Of a DNA stretch of 64,000 nt, positions 7,743 to 16,075 are shown in pieces; position 1 is the stretch's first letter; each line of letters opens with the position of its first letter. Under the pieces are notes generated by a model, which was given only the letters and a program-made list of their open reading frames with translations, did not search any database and was not told where the DNA came from. Source of the stretch: Pectinatus cerevisiiphilus. GTDB taxonomy: Bacteria; Bacillota; Negativicutes; Selenomonadales; Selenomonadaceae. The stretch lies in assembly GCF_004341685.1 (NCBI RefSeq), contig NZ_SMAA01000008.1:45464-109463 (forward strand). Direction: 5' to 3'. The translations under genes and the position numbers were made by a program.

Positions 7743-8612
7743 ATGAAATTTGTTGATTTGCATGTTCATTCTACTATGTCAGATGGAACGTATACACCGC
7801 GAGGTATAATCCAGTTAGCAAAAGAACGTGGGATAACAGCACTTACGCTGTCTGACCATGATACTATAGATGGTATTGACGAAGCTGAAGAAGAAGCCCA
7901 GCGACTGGGCGTGGAATTTATTCCGGGAATGGAAGTTTCTGTAGACTATAAGCAAAGAAAGCTGCACGTTGTTGCATTGGGTTTTGATAGAACACATCCT
8001 GCCTTTAAGAAGATTTACAAAAGTATACGTGATAATAAAGAAGATAAAATGGAGCGGGTAATTGAACGTATACGGGAAAAAGGGGTAGACATAAGCCTGG
8101 CAAAAGTAAAACCTTTTGTATATGGTAAAAAATTGGAACGTTATGCTATAATGCGGTATCTGACAACATTGCATTTGACAGATACGATACAAATGCTATG
8201 GGACACATATTTGAATCCAACGATACAGGAATTGGGTTTAGATAAAAATGTGGAAGTAACCGAATTAGCTGAAGGCATTCATGGGGCGGGGGGAGTAATC
8301 TCACTTGCTCATTTTCATAAATTAATAGGGCTCAAAGGAATGTCTCGTGCAGAACAAGAAAAAACTATTGCTGAACTTCATAAATTAGGTCTTGATGGTA
8401 TGGAAAAGTATTATACGAATTATAGTGAGGACGATAAAGCCTTTGCCGCGTCTATGATAGAAAAGTATGGTTTATTGCCAACAGGCGGCAGTGATTTTCA
8501 TGGACAGAACCGCATAGGCGTAGAATTGGGAACGGGGACAAATAATAATCTTTGTATTCCTTATAGTATATATGAAAATGTATTGAAGCATTGTGGCAAA
8601 AGAGTTGTTTAA
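7743..8612 (+). CDS. PHP-domain phosphoesterase (RNase AM / YciV-like)
   Basis: 289 residues. The PHP metal-binding fold is clear: DLHVHSTMSDG at residues 5-15, LSDHDTIDG near 38, the GMEVS strand near 66, an internal H in ISLAHFHK, and GGSDFHG near 257. These supply the His/Asp/Glu ligands for the trinuclear metal site. Family members hydrolyse 3',5'-bisphosphates or act as 5'-3' exoribonuclease on short RNA (RNase AM); the exact substrate here is inferred. ATG start with AAAGGTG upstream. The following regulator gene starts 26 bp after its stop. Confidence 0.85.
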   Translation: MKFVDLHVHSTMSDGTYTPRGIIQLAKERGITALTLSDHDTIDGIDEAEEEAQRLGVEFIPGMEVSVDYKQRKLHVVALGFDRTHPAFKKIYKSIRDNKEDKMERVIERIREKGVDISLAKVKPFVYGKKLERYAIMRYLTTLHLTDTIQMLWDTYLNPTIQELGLDKNVEVTELAEGIHGAGGVISLAHFHKLIGLKGMSRAEQEKTIAELHKLGLDGMEKYYTNYSEDDKAFAASMIEKYGLLPTGGSDFHGQNRIGVELGTGTNNNLCIPYSIYENVLKHCGKRVV

Positions 8613-8638
8613 TATTATGTATTTTGAGGTTGATACCC

Positions 8639-9271
8639 ATGGAGAGTTTATTGCAGCAGATACGGCCAGTTGTACAAAAGACAGCACAGGCTATAGCAGG
8701 AGTAATCGGACTTGAAGTTGAAGTCGCGGATAAAAACTTTATACGTATTGCCGGTACGGGAAAATACAGCGAAAACTGTGGTGAATTAATGAATGCAGGT
8801 TTCGTGTATAATCATGTATTGAAAACGGGAAAAATGATAATGATAGAACATCCTGGCTTTCATATATTGTGCCAGCCTTGTCCCAATTACCAGAATTGTC
8901 CCGAATTCACTGAGCTTGCCGCCCCAATAATTTTTAACGGAGAAACTGTTGGTGTAATTGGCTTGGTTAGTTTTGATGAAAAACAAACAAAGCACTTTAT
9001 GGAGAATAAACCATGGATGGTACAATTTATCGGCAAAATGGCTGAACTTATTGTTAGCAATATTGCTGAAGTTGCAGCAGAAGAAGAAAGCGCTGATAAA
9101 GATAAAGAATACAGTGAGCTTAATTTGGATGATTTAGAAAGGCGCACTATAAAAAAAGCTTTGGAAGAAGTGGCCGGTGAAGTTCGCAAAGCAGAAAAAG
9201 CCGCAAAAATGCTTGGCATAAGCAGGGCTACTTCATATAGAAAAATACAAGAATATAATTTGATGGACTGA
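8639..9271 (+). CDS. Sensor plus Fis-type HTH regulator, related to purine-locus sigma-54 activators but lacking AAA+
   Basis: 210 residues from ATG 8639, nine bases after GAGG; a longer frame from 8591 would overlap the PHP gene and adds unrelated residues. Residues 1-145 form a GAF/PAS-like sensor (ELAAPIIFNGETVGVIGLVSF) with four Cys (C47, C78, C81, C87; LCQPCPNYQNC), as in the N-terminal domains of YgeV-type sigma-54 activators. After an acidic linker the C-terminus is a Fis helix-turn-helix (AAKMLGISRATSYRKIQEYN). The central AAA+ domain is absent, so it cannot open sigma-54 promoters and probably acts on the sigma-70-type promoters nearby. It lies directly before ygeX. Regulation of the purine island is inference. 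Confidence 0.7.
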   Translation: MESLLQQIRPVVQKTAQAIAGVIGLEVEVADKNFIRIAGTGKYSENCGELMNAGFVYNHVLKTGKMIMIEHPGFHILCQPCPNYQNCPEFTELAAPIIFNGETVGVIGLVSFDEKQTKHFMENKPWMVQFIGKMAELIVSNIAEVAAEEESADKDKEYSELNLDDLERRTIKKALEEVAGEVRKAEKAAKMLGISRATSYRKIQEYNLMD

Positions 9272-9285
9272 AAGCAAACTGCGTA

Positions 9286-9314
9286 TTGACATTTGTTTCA
9301 AAATAAGATACTAT
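9286..9314 (+). promoter_or_regulatory. ygeX operon promoter with operator in the spacer
   Basis: TTGACA (9286-9291), 17 bases, TACTAT (9309-9314). TGTTTCAAAATAAG fills the spacer, two bases after the -35 box, and a further GTCTCAT with GAGAT follows near the predicted start of transcription (about 9317-9331). The layout is the same as in the permease promoter. Confidence 0.8.
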
Positions 9315-9340
9315 TAGTCTCATAAAGAGATTAAATTAAT

Positions 9341-9383
9341 GGCAAAGGTGCCTGGAAAATAGAATTTTCCAGGCTCTTTTTTT
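9341..9383 (+). promoter_or_regulatory. Leader attenuator: GGCAANGRWGCC hairpin plus terminator, copy 2 (ygeX)
   Basis: GGCAAAGGTGCC (9341-9352) with potential hexaloop AAAGGT (A1, G4). It overlaps the 5' arm of a perfect 11-bp stem, GCCTGGAAAAT (9350-9360) with its complement (9364-9374), then a run of T ending about 9383. The terminator lies 20 bases before the ygeX start, so expression depends on antitermination. Confidence 0.8.
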
Positions 9384-9403
9384 TAGAGGAGGAAGTTTTA
9401 TAA

Positions 9404-10600
9404 ATGCAGTTGACAGCATTTGCTAAAGAGAAAAAAAACATTAATGGTATTGAGTTTTTGGACAGTGAACATGCCGAAAAAGTTTTGTCCTTTCATAAGT
9501 CTTTTCCTATGTATAAGGAAACTCCATTAGTGGAATTAAAACGAATGGCAAATTTTTTAGGTGTTAAGGATTTTTTTGTAAAAGACGAATCGTATAGATT
9601 TGGCCTGAATGCCTTTAAAGTACTTGGCGGTAGTTTTGCCATTGGCAGTTATATTGCTAAAAAATTGGGAATGGATATAAGTGAACTGCCTTTCAAGAAA
9701 ATGATATCACCGGAAATACGGGAGAAACTGGGGAAAATAACCTTTGTTACAGCTACGGACGGTAACCACGGTAGAGGTGTTGCCTGGACTGCCCGGCAAT
9801 TAGGGCAAAAAGCTGTGGTATATATGCCTAAAGGAAGCAGCAAGGAACGTTTTGCTAACATCAAAGCTGAAGGTGCGGATGTAACAATTACAGATTTGAA
9901 TTACGATGATGCTGTGCGGCTGGCAAATTCGAATGCTGATAAATATGGCTGGGTCATGGTGCAGGATACATCATGGGAAGGTTATCAGGACATACCTAAA
10001 TGGATAATACAAGGATATGGGACGATGGCACTAGAAGCTTATAAGCAATTACCAAAAAAACCTACACATATTTTCATCCAAGCTGGTGTGGGGGCTTTAG
10101 CTGGTGCTGTTACAGGTTTTTTTGCTAATGTTTATAAGGGTGCGGATAAACCAGTTGTCACAATTGTAGAACCTAATACGGCTGCCTGCATTTTTGATAC
10201 GGCAAAAGCGGCTGACGGAAAGCTGCATTTTGTAGGAGGCAGCATGAAGACAATGATGGCTGGGCTGGCCTGTGGGGAACCTTGTGATGTGGGCTGGAAA
10301 GTATTGGAAAGTTATGCTGATTTTGCTATATCGTGTGCTGACAGTGTATCGGCAAAGGGCATGAGGGCATTAGGGGCTCCTTTACTTGGTGATCAACGCA
10401 TTATCTCTGGTGAAAGCGGAGCCGTACCGAGCGGTGCCGTTATGGAACTTTTATCGAAGCCGCAATATGCAGATTTGTGCAAACAGATCGGCCTTGATAA
10501 AAATTCAGTGGTTTTATGTTTTAGCACAGAAGGGGCAACTGATCTATGTAATTATCGGGCAATTGTTTGGGATGGTAAGGAAGCAAGCTGCGCCGAATGA
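9404..10600 (+). CDS. ygeX: 2,3-diaminopropionate ammonia-lyase
   Basis: 398 residues. A fold-type II PLP enzyme that splits 2,3-diaminopropionate into pyruvate and two ammonia. The PLP lysine is in RFGLNAFKVLGG near residue 75, the substrate loop in TATDGNHGRGVAW, and the phosphate-binding glycine loop in QAGVGALAGAV near 229. Length and motifs match the YgeX family. In related purine clusters diaminopropionate is regarded as an intermediate of anaerobic urate/xanthine breakdown, which makes this the carbon- and nitrogen-releasing end step. First gene of an operon with ygeY and hyuA, under an operator-bearing promoter and a leader terminator; GAGGAGG precedes the ATG. Confidence 0.93.
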   Translation: MQLTAFAKEKKNINGIEFLDSEHAEKVLSFHKSFPMYKETPLVELKRMANFLGVKDFFVKDESYRFGLNAFKVLGGSFAIGSYIAKKLGMDISELPFKKMISPEIREKLGKITFVTATDGNHGRGVAWTARQLGQKAVVYMPKGSSKERFANIKAEGADVTITDLNYDDAVRLANSNADKYGWVMVQDTSWEGYQDIPKWIIQGYGTMALEAYKQLPKKPTHIFIQAGVGALAGAVTGFFANVYKGADKPVVTIVEPNTAACIFDTAKAADGKLHFVGGSMKTMMAGLACGEPCDVGWKVLESYADFAISCADSVSAKGMRALGAPLLGDQRIISGESGAVPSGAVMELLSKPQYADLCKQIGLDKNSVVLCFSTEGATDLCNYRAIVWDGKEASCAE

Positions 10601-10630
10601 AGATAGATAGAGAATGAAGGAGAAATAATT

Positions 10631-11815
10631 ATGTTGAAGCAAGAACGTAAAGATGAAGTTATTGATCTGTGCCGTGAACTAATTCAAAATAAAAGTTATT
10701 CGGGCGAAGAAGGTAATGTTGCCCAAGTGCTGAAAACTTATATGGACAAAGCTGGTTTTGATGATATCCAGACGGATAAATACGGTAATGTGATCGGACA
10801 TATAAAAGGTAAAGCTAAAGGTCCCAAAATATTATTTGACGGGCATATGGACACCGTTCCGGTAGAAGATGCAGGTAAATGGCAATATCCACCGTTCGCT
10901 GCGGAGATTCATGACAATAGAATTTATGGGCGGGGCGCTTCTGACATGAAGGGCGCTGTAGCTGCCATGGTTGCTGCCGCAAAATTTTTTACAAAAGATA
11001 TGGATAGAAATTTTGCCGGTGATATTTATTTTGCAGGAGTTGTCCATGAAGAGTGTTTTGAAGGGGTCGCTGCCCGAGAAGTAAGTAAGATTGTGCATCC
11101 CGATTATGTGGTGATAGGCGAATCCTCAAATTTAAATTTAAAAATAGGGCAACGCGGCCGTGCTGAAATTGTTTTGGAATCTTTTGGTAAATCCTGCCAT
11201 TCGGCCAATCCGGAAAAAGGAATAAATGCTGTATATAAAATAGACCGGGCGATAGAAGCCTTGCGGCAAATAAAACCATTGCACCATGATGTTTTGGGCG
11301 ATGGAATATTAGAACTGACGGATATAAAATCTGCACCTTATCCTGGTGCATCTGTTGTGCCGGATTACTGCCGGGCAACTTATGATAGGCGGTTGCTGAC
11401 GGGAGAAACCAAAGAATCCGTATTGGAGCCGCTTAAGCGTGAATTGGCAAAAATTATGCATGAAGATAAGGAAGCAAAGTATAAAATATCTTATGCAGTT
11501 GGCGAAGAAAAATGTTATACGGACAATTCCATAAGGGGAGAACGGTTTTTCCCCGGCTGGCTTTATAAAAAAGAAGATGACTTCGTTAAAAATATTGTTG
11601 CAGAATTAAATACAGCTGGTTTTTCACCTGAAATAACGCAGTATAATTTCTGTACAAATGGCAGTCATTATGCGGGTGAAGCAGGTATAAAAACGATAGG
11701 CATGGGACCATCAAAGGAAAATATAGCGCATACAGTAAATGAGTATATTGAAATAGAGCAGCTAGTTAAAGTAGTGGGTTGCTATACTGCAATTATGAAG
11801 GCACTGTTAAAGTAA
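10631..11815 (+). CDS. ygeY: M20-family metallopeptidase/deacylase YgeY
   Basis: 394 residues, M20 (ArgE/DapE) fold with a two-zinc site. Ligands are visible: FDGHMDTVP (His/Asp, residues ~75-82), GRGASDMKGAVAA (bridging Asp ~112), VVHEECFEG (catalytic Glu and ligand Glu), GESS, and a C-terminal His in TNGSHYAGEAG. The hydrolase would release an amino compound by cutting an amide or carbamoyl bond. In purine clusters it stands next to ygeX and is thought to supply diaminopropionate from a linear intermediate; the exact bond is not established from sequence. Starts 30 bp after ygeX, with AAGGAG. Confidence 0.9.
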   Translation: MLKQERKDEVIDLCRELIQNKSYSGEEGNVAQVLKTYMDKAGFDDIQTDKYGNVIGHIKGKAKGPKILFDGHMDTVPVEDAGKWQYPPFAAEIHDNRIYGRGASDMKGAVAAMVAAAKFFTKDMDRNFAGDIYFAGVVHEECFEGVAAREVSKIVHPDYVVIGESSNLNLKIGQRGRAEIVLESFGKSCHSANPEKGINAVYKIDRAIEALRQIKPLHHDVLGDGILELTDIKSAPYPGASVVPDYCRATYDRRLLTGETKESVLEPLKRELAKIMHEDKEAKYKISYAVGEEKCYTDNSIRGERFFPGWLYKKEDDFVKNIVAELNTAGFSPEITQYNFCTNGSHYAGEAGIKTIGMGPSKENIAHTVNEYIEIEQLVKVVGCYTAIMKALLK

Positions 11816-11845
11816 GCAGAAAATTTTTCGGGGCGGGGTTGTGTG

Positions 11846-13216
11846 ATGAAAATCGTTATTCAAAATGGAACTATTGTGACCGACCATGATATTTATAAAG
11901 CGGATATTTTGGTAGAAAAAGGAAAGATAGCTGCTATTGGCAATAATTTTACTGGAGAGCAAATAAAAAAAATAGATGCTGCCGGTAAATATGTGATGCC
12001 GGGCGCAGTGGATGTGCACACCCATATAGATTTACAGGCGGGCAGTTACCATACGAGCGATAACTTTTTCACGGGAACCCGTGCTGCTCTTTGTGGAGGA
12101 ACAACTACAATTGTCGAGCATCTTGCATTTGGTCCGAAAAACTGTCCTTTGCAATATCAAATAGATAAGTATAAGGTCGCAGCAAAAGATAATGCTGTTA
12201 GTGATTATGGGCTGCATGGCGTTATTCAGCATGTCGATGCGGATGTTCTGCGTGATATGGGGAAGATCGTGGCTAAAGGGATTCCCAGTTTTAAGATATA
12301 TATGACATATGATTTTGCGCTTACTGATGCCGAAATTTTACGTGTCTTAAAAAGGGGCAGAGAACTTCATGCAGTGGTTGCGGTGCATTGCGAAAACGAT
12401 TCAATCATAAATTATTTGCGCAGTAAATTTGTTGCAGAAAATAAGAAAACTCCATATTACCATGCTTTAAGCAGACCTGCCGAATGTGAAGCAGAAGCTG
12501 TTGCCCGTGTATTACGTCTTGCCCATATGGCAGGTGATGCGCCTATTTATATAGTGCATTTATCTACTGCCAGAGGATTGGCTGCGGTTAGAGCTGCACG
12601 GGCAGAAGGACAAAAGAATATTTATGCGGAAACTTGTCCGCAATATCTGCTTTTAGATGAGAAGTGTTATAACAAAAATGATGGCATAAAATACATTATG
12701 TCACCACCCTTGCGCAGCGCAGCAGATCAGACAGCTTTGTGGGCAGGGTTAGCTGACGGCAGCATCAATACTGTGGCAACGGATCATTGCCCATTTAGTA
12801 CGGCTGATAAACTGCATGGCAAAGATGATTTTTCTCAATGTCCTAATGGTGCACCAGGTATTGAAGAAAGAGTTATGGCTATGTTTTCGGCTGGTGTTGT
12901 AGAAAAGAAAATGACATTAAACAAATTTGTAGAAACGTTATGCACAAGCCCAGCCTGCATTTATGGGTTATATCCGCGCAAAGGGGTACTGTTGCCTGGC
13001 AGTGATGCCGATATAATGATTATTGATGGAGCAGGCGAAGAATACTTTCATATAGATAATTTACATGGGTTGGCCGATTATTCCCTTTATGAAGGAAAAA
13101 AGGTAAAGGGCAGGATGGATACTGTCATAAGACGCGGTGAAATAGTATATACAGACGGTAAGTTTCTGGGACGGAAGGGAACAGGGTTATTTATTGAAAG
13201 AAGGATAGGCCTATGA
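11846..13216 (+). CDS. hyuA: Dihydropyrimidinase / hydantoinase-type cyclic amidohydrolase
   Basis: 456 residues from ATG 11846 (GGGG seven bases upstream). Metal-dependent amidohydrolase: DVHTHIDLQ near residue 59 binds zinc, SFKIYMTYD near 150 contains the Lys that is carboxylated, then AVHCEN, ETCPQYLLLD and ATDHCPF. These are hydantoinase/dihydropyrimidinase signatures. It opens cyclic ureides or imides such as hydantoins; in this island a ring-opening step after purine hydroxylation is expected. Its stop overlaps the next start by four bases (ATGA), so the two amidohydrolases are translationally coupled. Confidence 0.92.
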   Translation: MKIVIQNGTIVTDHDIYKADILVEKGKIAAIGNNFTGEQIKKIDAAGKYVMPGAVDVHTHIDLQAGSYHTSDNFFTGTRAALCGGTTTIVEHLAFGPKNCPLQYQIDKYKVAAKDNAVSDYGLHGVIQHVDADVLRDMGKIVAKGIPSFKIYMTYDFALTDAEILRVLKRGRELHAVVAVHCENDSIINYLRSKFVAENKKTPYYHALSRPAECEAEAVARVLRLAHMAGDAPIYIVHLSTARGLAAVRAARAEGQKNIYAETCPQYLLLDEKCYNKNDGIKYIMSPPLRSAADQTALWAGLADGSINTVATDHCPFSTADKLHGKDDFSQCPNGAPGIEERVMAMFSAGVVEKKMTLNKFVETLCTSPACIYGLYPRKGVLLPGSDADIMIIDGAGEEYFHIDNLHGLADYSLYEGKKVKGRMDTVIRRGEIVYTDGKFLGRKGTGLFIERRIGL

Positions 13217-14802
13217 TAACGATATTGACAAATCTCAAAATTTTCGATGGCAGTGGTACAAAGCCATTTTATGGAAATATTCTTATAGAAAATGATAAGA
13301 TAGAAAAAGTAGGCAGCTTTCTTGCCAAAAATGCTGATGAAGTAATAGATGGGACGGGTTTATGTGCTGCTCCTGGTTTTATAGATACGCATAGCCATAG
13401 TGATTTAAACGTGCTGACAAAGCCGCAGTTGCTGCCTAAAATAATGCAGGGGATAACAACCGAAGTGTTGGGACAGGACGGTGTATCCATGGCGCCTTTA
13501 CCACTAAAATACATAGATCCATGGCGAAAAAACCTGGCAGGACTTGATGGTGACAGCAATGAAGTAGACTGGCAGTATGAAACCACGGCAAATTATTTAA
13601 AGATGATAGAAAAAGCCCAACCTTCTATTAATGAATGTTATCTTGTACCACATGGCAATGTGCGCATGGAAGCGATGGGGCTTGTCAATAAAGCTGCTGA
13701 CGCTGAAGAAATGCAAAAGATGAAAAGTGTTTTACGGCGTGAACTTGAAGCCGGTGCGTATGGTATGTCTACTGGTTTGATTTATATGCCGTGTGCTTAT
13801 GCACCAACTGAAGAATTGATTGAGCTTTGTAAGGTAGTCGCCGAATATGACGGTGTTTTTGTCGTCCATCAGCGAAGTGAAGCAGATACTATCATAGATT
13901 CAATGAAAGAAATAATAGAAGTAGGCAGAAAGTCTAAGGTAAAAGTCCATTTTTCCCATTTTAAGGTATGTGGCAAGAAAAACTGGCATTATATAGATGC
14001 GATGGTGGATTTGTTGGATAAAGCAGAAGCCGAAGGCATAAGAGTTTCTTTTGACCAGTATCCGTATGTAGCCGGAAGTACTATGCTGGGAGTTATTTTG
14101 CCACCGTGGGTACATGACGGTGGGACAAATAAAGTGTTGGAACGTTTGCAGGATAAGTCGGCACGGCAGAGAATGATTCATGATATAGAAAAAGGTATAG
14201 ATGGTTGGGATAATTTCGTTGATTTTGCTGGCATGGATAATATCTATATTACAAGTGTCAAATCAGATAAAAATAAAGATGCTGTAGGACTATCTTTGAC
14301 TAAGTTAGCAAAATTGCGGCATAAAAATGTTTATGATGCGGTTTTTGATCTTTTATATGAAGAAGAAAATGCTGTCGGTATGGTAGATTTTTATGGTACA
14401 GAAGATCATGTAAAATTGTTTATGCAGCGGCCTGAAATGAATGTGTGCACTGATGGTCTCTTAGGTGGTAAACCGCATCCACGGGTATTTGGCGCTTTTC
14501 CGCGCGTGTTGGGAAAATATGCGCGCGAAGAAAAAGTTTTATCAATGGAGCAGGCAGTATATAAAATGACAAAAAAACCGGCTGCTGCTTTGGGCATAAA
14601 AAACAGGGGCGAACTTAAAGGCGGCTTTTTTGCCGATATTGTTATCTTCGATGAAGACCATATTATTGATAAGGGGACATTTATCGAACCTGCACAATAC
14701 CCGGCAGGTATCAAATATGTCTTTGTAAACGGACAAAAAATGCTCGAAAAAGGGAAATACATCATGGAACAGGAACGCTGCGGCAAAGTATTGTATAAGT
14801 AA
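13213..14802 (+). CDS. N-acyl-D-amino-acid deacylase-like amidohydrolase
   Basis: 529 residues of the D-aminoacylase branch of the amidohydrolase superfamily. Visible: GFIDTHSHSDLNVL (first metal ligands, ~residues 55-67), GMSTGLIYMPCAYAPTEEL, VVHQRSEADTI, HFSHFKVCGKKNW, DQYPYVAGSTML, and TDGLLGGKPHPRVFGAFPR near the C-terminus. The family hydrolyses N-acyl or N-carbamoyl amino acids. Coupling to hyuA by a 4-base overlap suggests consecutive ring opening and deacylation/decarbamoylation. E. coli's ygeW-ygeX-ygeY-hyuA block lacks this gene, so it may replace or supplement another step. Substrate is unproven. Confidence 0.85.
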   Translation: MITILTNLKIFDGSGTKPFYGNILIENDKIEKVGSFLAKNADEVIDGTGLCAAPGFIDTHSHSDLNVLTKPQLLPKIMQGITTEVLGQDGVSMAPLPLKYIDPWRKNLAGLDGDSNEVDWQYETTANYLKMIEKAQPSINECYLVPHGNVRMEAMGLVNKAADAEEMQKMKSVLRRELEAGAYGMSTGLIYMPCAYAPTEELIELCKVVAEYDGVFVVHQRSEADTIIDSMKEIIEVGRKSKVKVHFSHFKVCGKKNWHYIDAMVDLLDKAEAEGIRVSFDQYPYVAGSTMLGVILPPWVHDGGTNKVLERLQDKSARQRMIHDIEKGIDGWDNFVDFAGMDNIYITSVKSDKNKDAVGLSLTKLAKLRHKNVYDAVFDLLYEEENAVGMVDFYGTEDHVKLFMQRPEMNVCTDGLLGGKPHPRVFGAFPRVLGKYAREEKVLSMEQAVYKMTKKPAAALGIKNRGELKGGFFADIVIFDEDHIIDKGTFIEPAQYPAGIKYVFVNGQKMLEKGKYIMEQERCGKVLYK

Positions 14803-14823
14803 TCTATACCTGTTTGGTGTGTT

Positions 14824-16053
14824 ATGGTGAGGCTTATGAAATATCATAAATATATAGAAAAAGGACCCATGCCTTCACGTCAGTCAATGCGTGAATTATT
14901 GCGAAAGGCAGTCAGCTTTAACTGCTCAATAGAAGAAGTAGATTTACTGGATTCGTTGGACAGGGTTACTGCACAAGACATAAAGACTAAACGGGAATTG
15001 CCGAACCTGCCAACGGGGAAAATGGACGGGATAGGCGTCAAGGCAAAAGATTTTGCAGCAGGTATACCTGATACCCATTCATGGCGGGAAGGCTGCGAAT
15101 ATGTCTTTGTTAATACAGGTTGTAGCATCATACCACCATATGATACCTTGATAATGATTGAAGATGTTGACTTTTCTAAAGGTCATTTGATTATAAAAAA
15201 ATTGCCGAAGGCTGGACAGCTGGTAGACCTTCCGGGCAGTACCATTCGACGGGATGAGATACTGCTGCCGCGTTGTACACGCATAACACCGCCCTTGATG
15301 GGGCTTTTGGCTGCCGGCGGTATAAAAAAAATACCAGTGTTTGTTAAGCCTAAGGTCGCCTTTATACCTACCGGAGATGAGTTGTCTCCATGGCAGGAGG
15401 AGACGCTGCCGCCTGGTAAAAATGCTGAATCAAACAGTGTAATGGTATATGGATTTTTACAGAAATATCAAGCAAAGCCGTTAATACTGCCGATCGTTTC
15501 TGATGATAGGGAAGCTTTAAAAAAAGCTTTGCAGACAGCGGCGCAGAAAGCTGATATTATTATTATTAATGCGGGTTCATCAAAGGGAACAAAAGATTTT
15601 ACGCTGGAAATTTTGGAAGATGAAGGCAATATACTTGTTTATGAATTGGGTTGCCGTCCCGGTAAGCATTCCAGTTTTTCTTTTTTTCGGGGAAAACCAG
15701 TTTTAGGTATGGCTGGGCCGCCTAATGGCGCTGAACTTGCTGCAAGGTTTTATCTGAGTGAATTAATTGACATCTACTATGGACAGAAAGAAAAAATTGT
15801 AGCAAGTATCACGGTCAATGCTGATTTTTCTTTTCAGCCGACAGGAAAGGCCGATTTTTGTATACAGGCGCATGTCTATAAAAAAAATAATGAGTATTAT
15901 GCTGAATTGCTAAATGCCAAAACAGTAACACGTCCGTATTTGTTGCAGAAGTGCAATTCTTTTATATATTTACCGGCAGGGCAAAGAATAGACGCAGGTG
16001 AAAAAGTAGAGGCTGAATTGTTGGAGGGCAGAGAAACAATTGACTGGCGATGA
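14824..16053 (+). CDS. moeA: Molybdopterin molybdenumtransferase-like protein MoeA (divergent)
   Basis: 409 residues. MoeA inserts molybdate into adenylated molybdopterin. Diagnostic segments are present: LPTGKMDGIGV (MDGYA region), a domain with VAFIPTGDEL, and INAGSSKGTKDFTLEIL in the catalytic loop. The usual KPGKP...GLPGNP region reads GCRPGKHSSFSFF and GMAGPPNGAELAARF, a clear deviation around the Mo/MPT site. It lies between hydrolases and moaA in the purine operon, so it may be a dedicated version for the Xdh-type enzymes. An alternative start, ATG 14836, also has GGTGAGG close by. Confidence 0.83.
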   Translation: MVRLMKYHKYIEKGPMPSRQSMRELLRKAVSFNCSIEEVDLLDSLDRVTAQDIKTKRELPNLPTGKMDGIGVKAKDFAAGIPDTHSWREGCEYVFVNTGCSIIPPYDTLIMIEDVDFSKGHLIIKKLPKAGQLVDLPGSTIRRDEILLPRCTRITPPLMGLLAAGGIKKIPVFVKPKVAFIPTGDELSPWQEETLPPGKNAESNSVMVYGFLQKYQAKPLILPIVSDDREALKKALQTAAQKADIIIINAGSSKGTKDFTLEILEDEGNILVYELGCRPGKHSSFSFFRGKPVLGMAGPPNGAELAARFYLSELIDIYYGQKEKIVASITVNADFSFQPTGKADFCIQAHVYKKNNEYYAELLNAKTVTRPYLLQKCNSFIYLPAGQRIDAGEKVEAELLEGRETIDWR

Positions 16054-16075
16054 CTTTTGGTAAAGGATGTTTTAT

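Noticed and set aside
8591..8638. A longer N-terminus for the sensor/Fis-HTH regulator.
   Set aside because: It overlaps the PHP gene, adds residues unlike the family and has no ribosome site; ATG 8639 follows GAGG.
9341..9383. Known riboswitch classes (fluoride, preQ1, guanidine, purine, THF, Moco) for the three leaders.
   Set aside because: The leader has only about 20 bases before the hairpin and none of the conserved cores of those classes.
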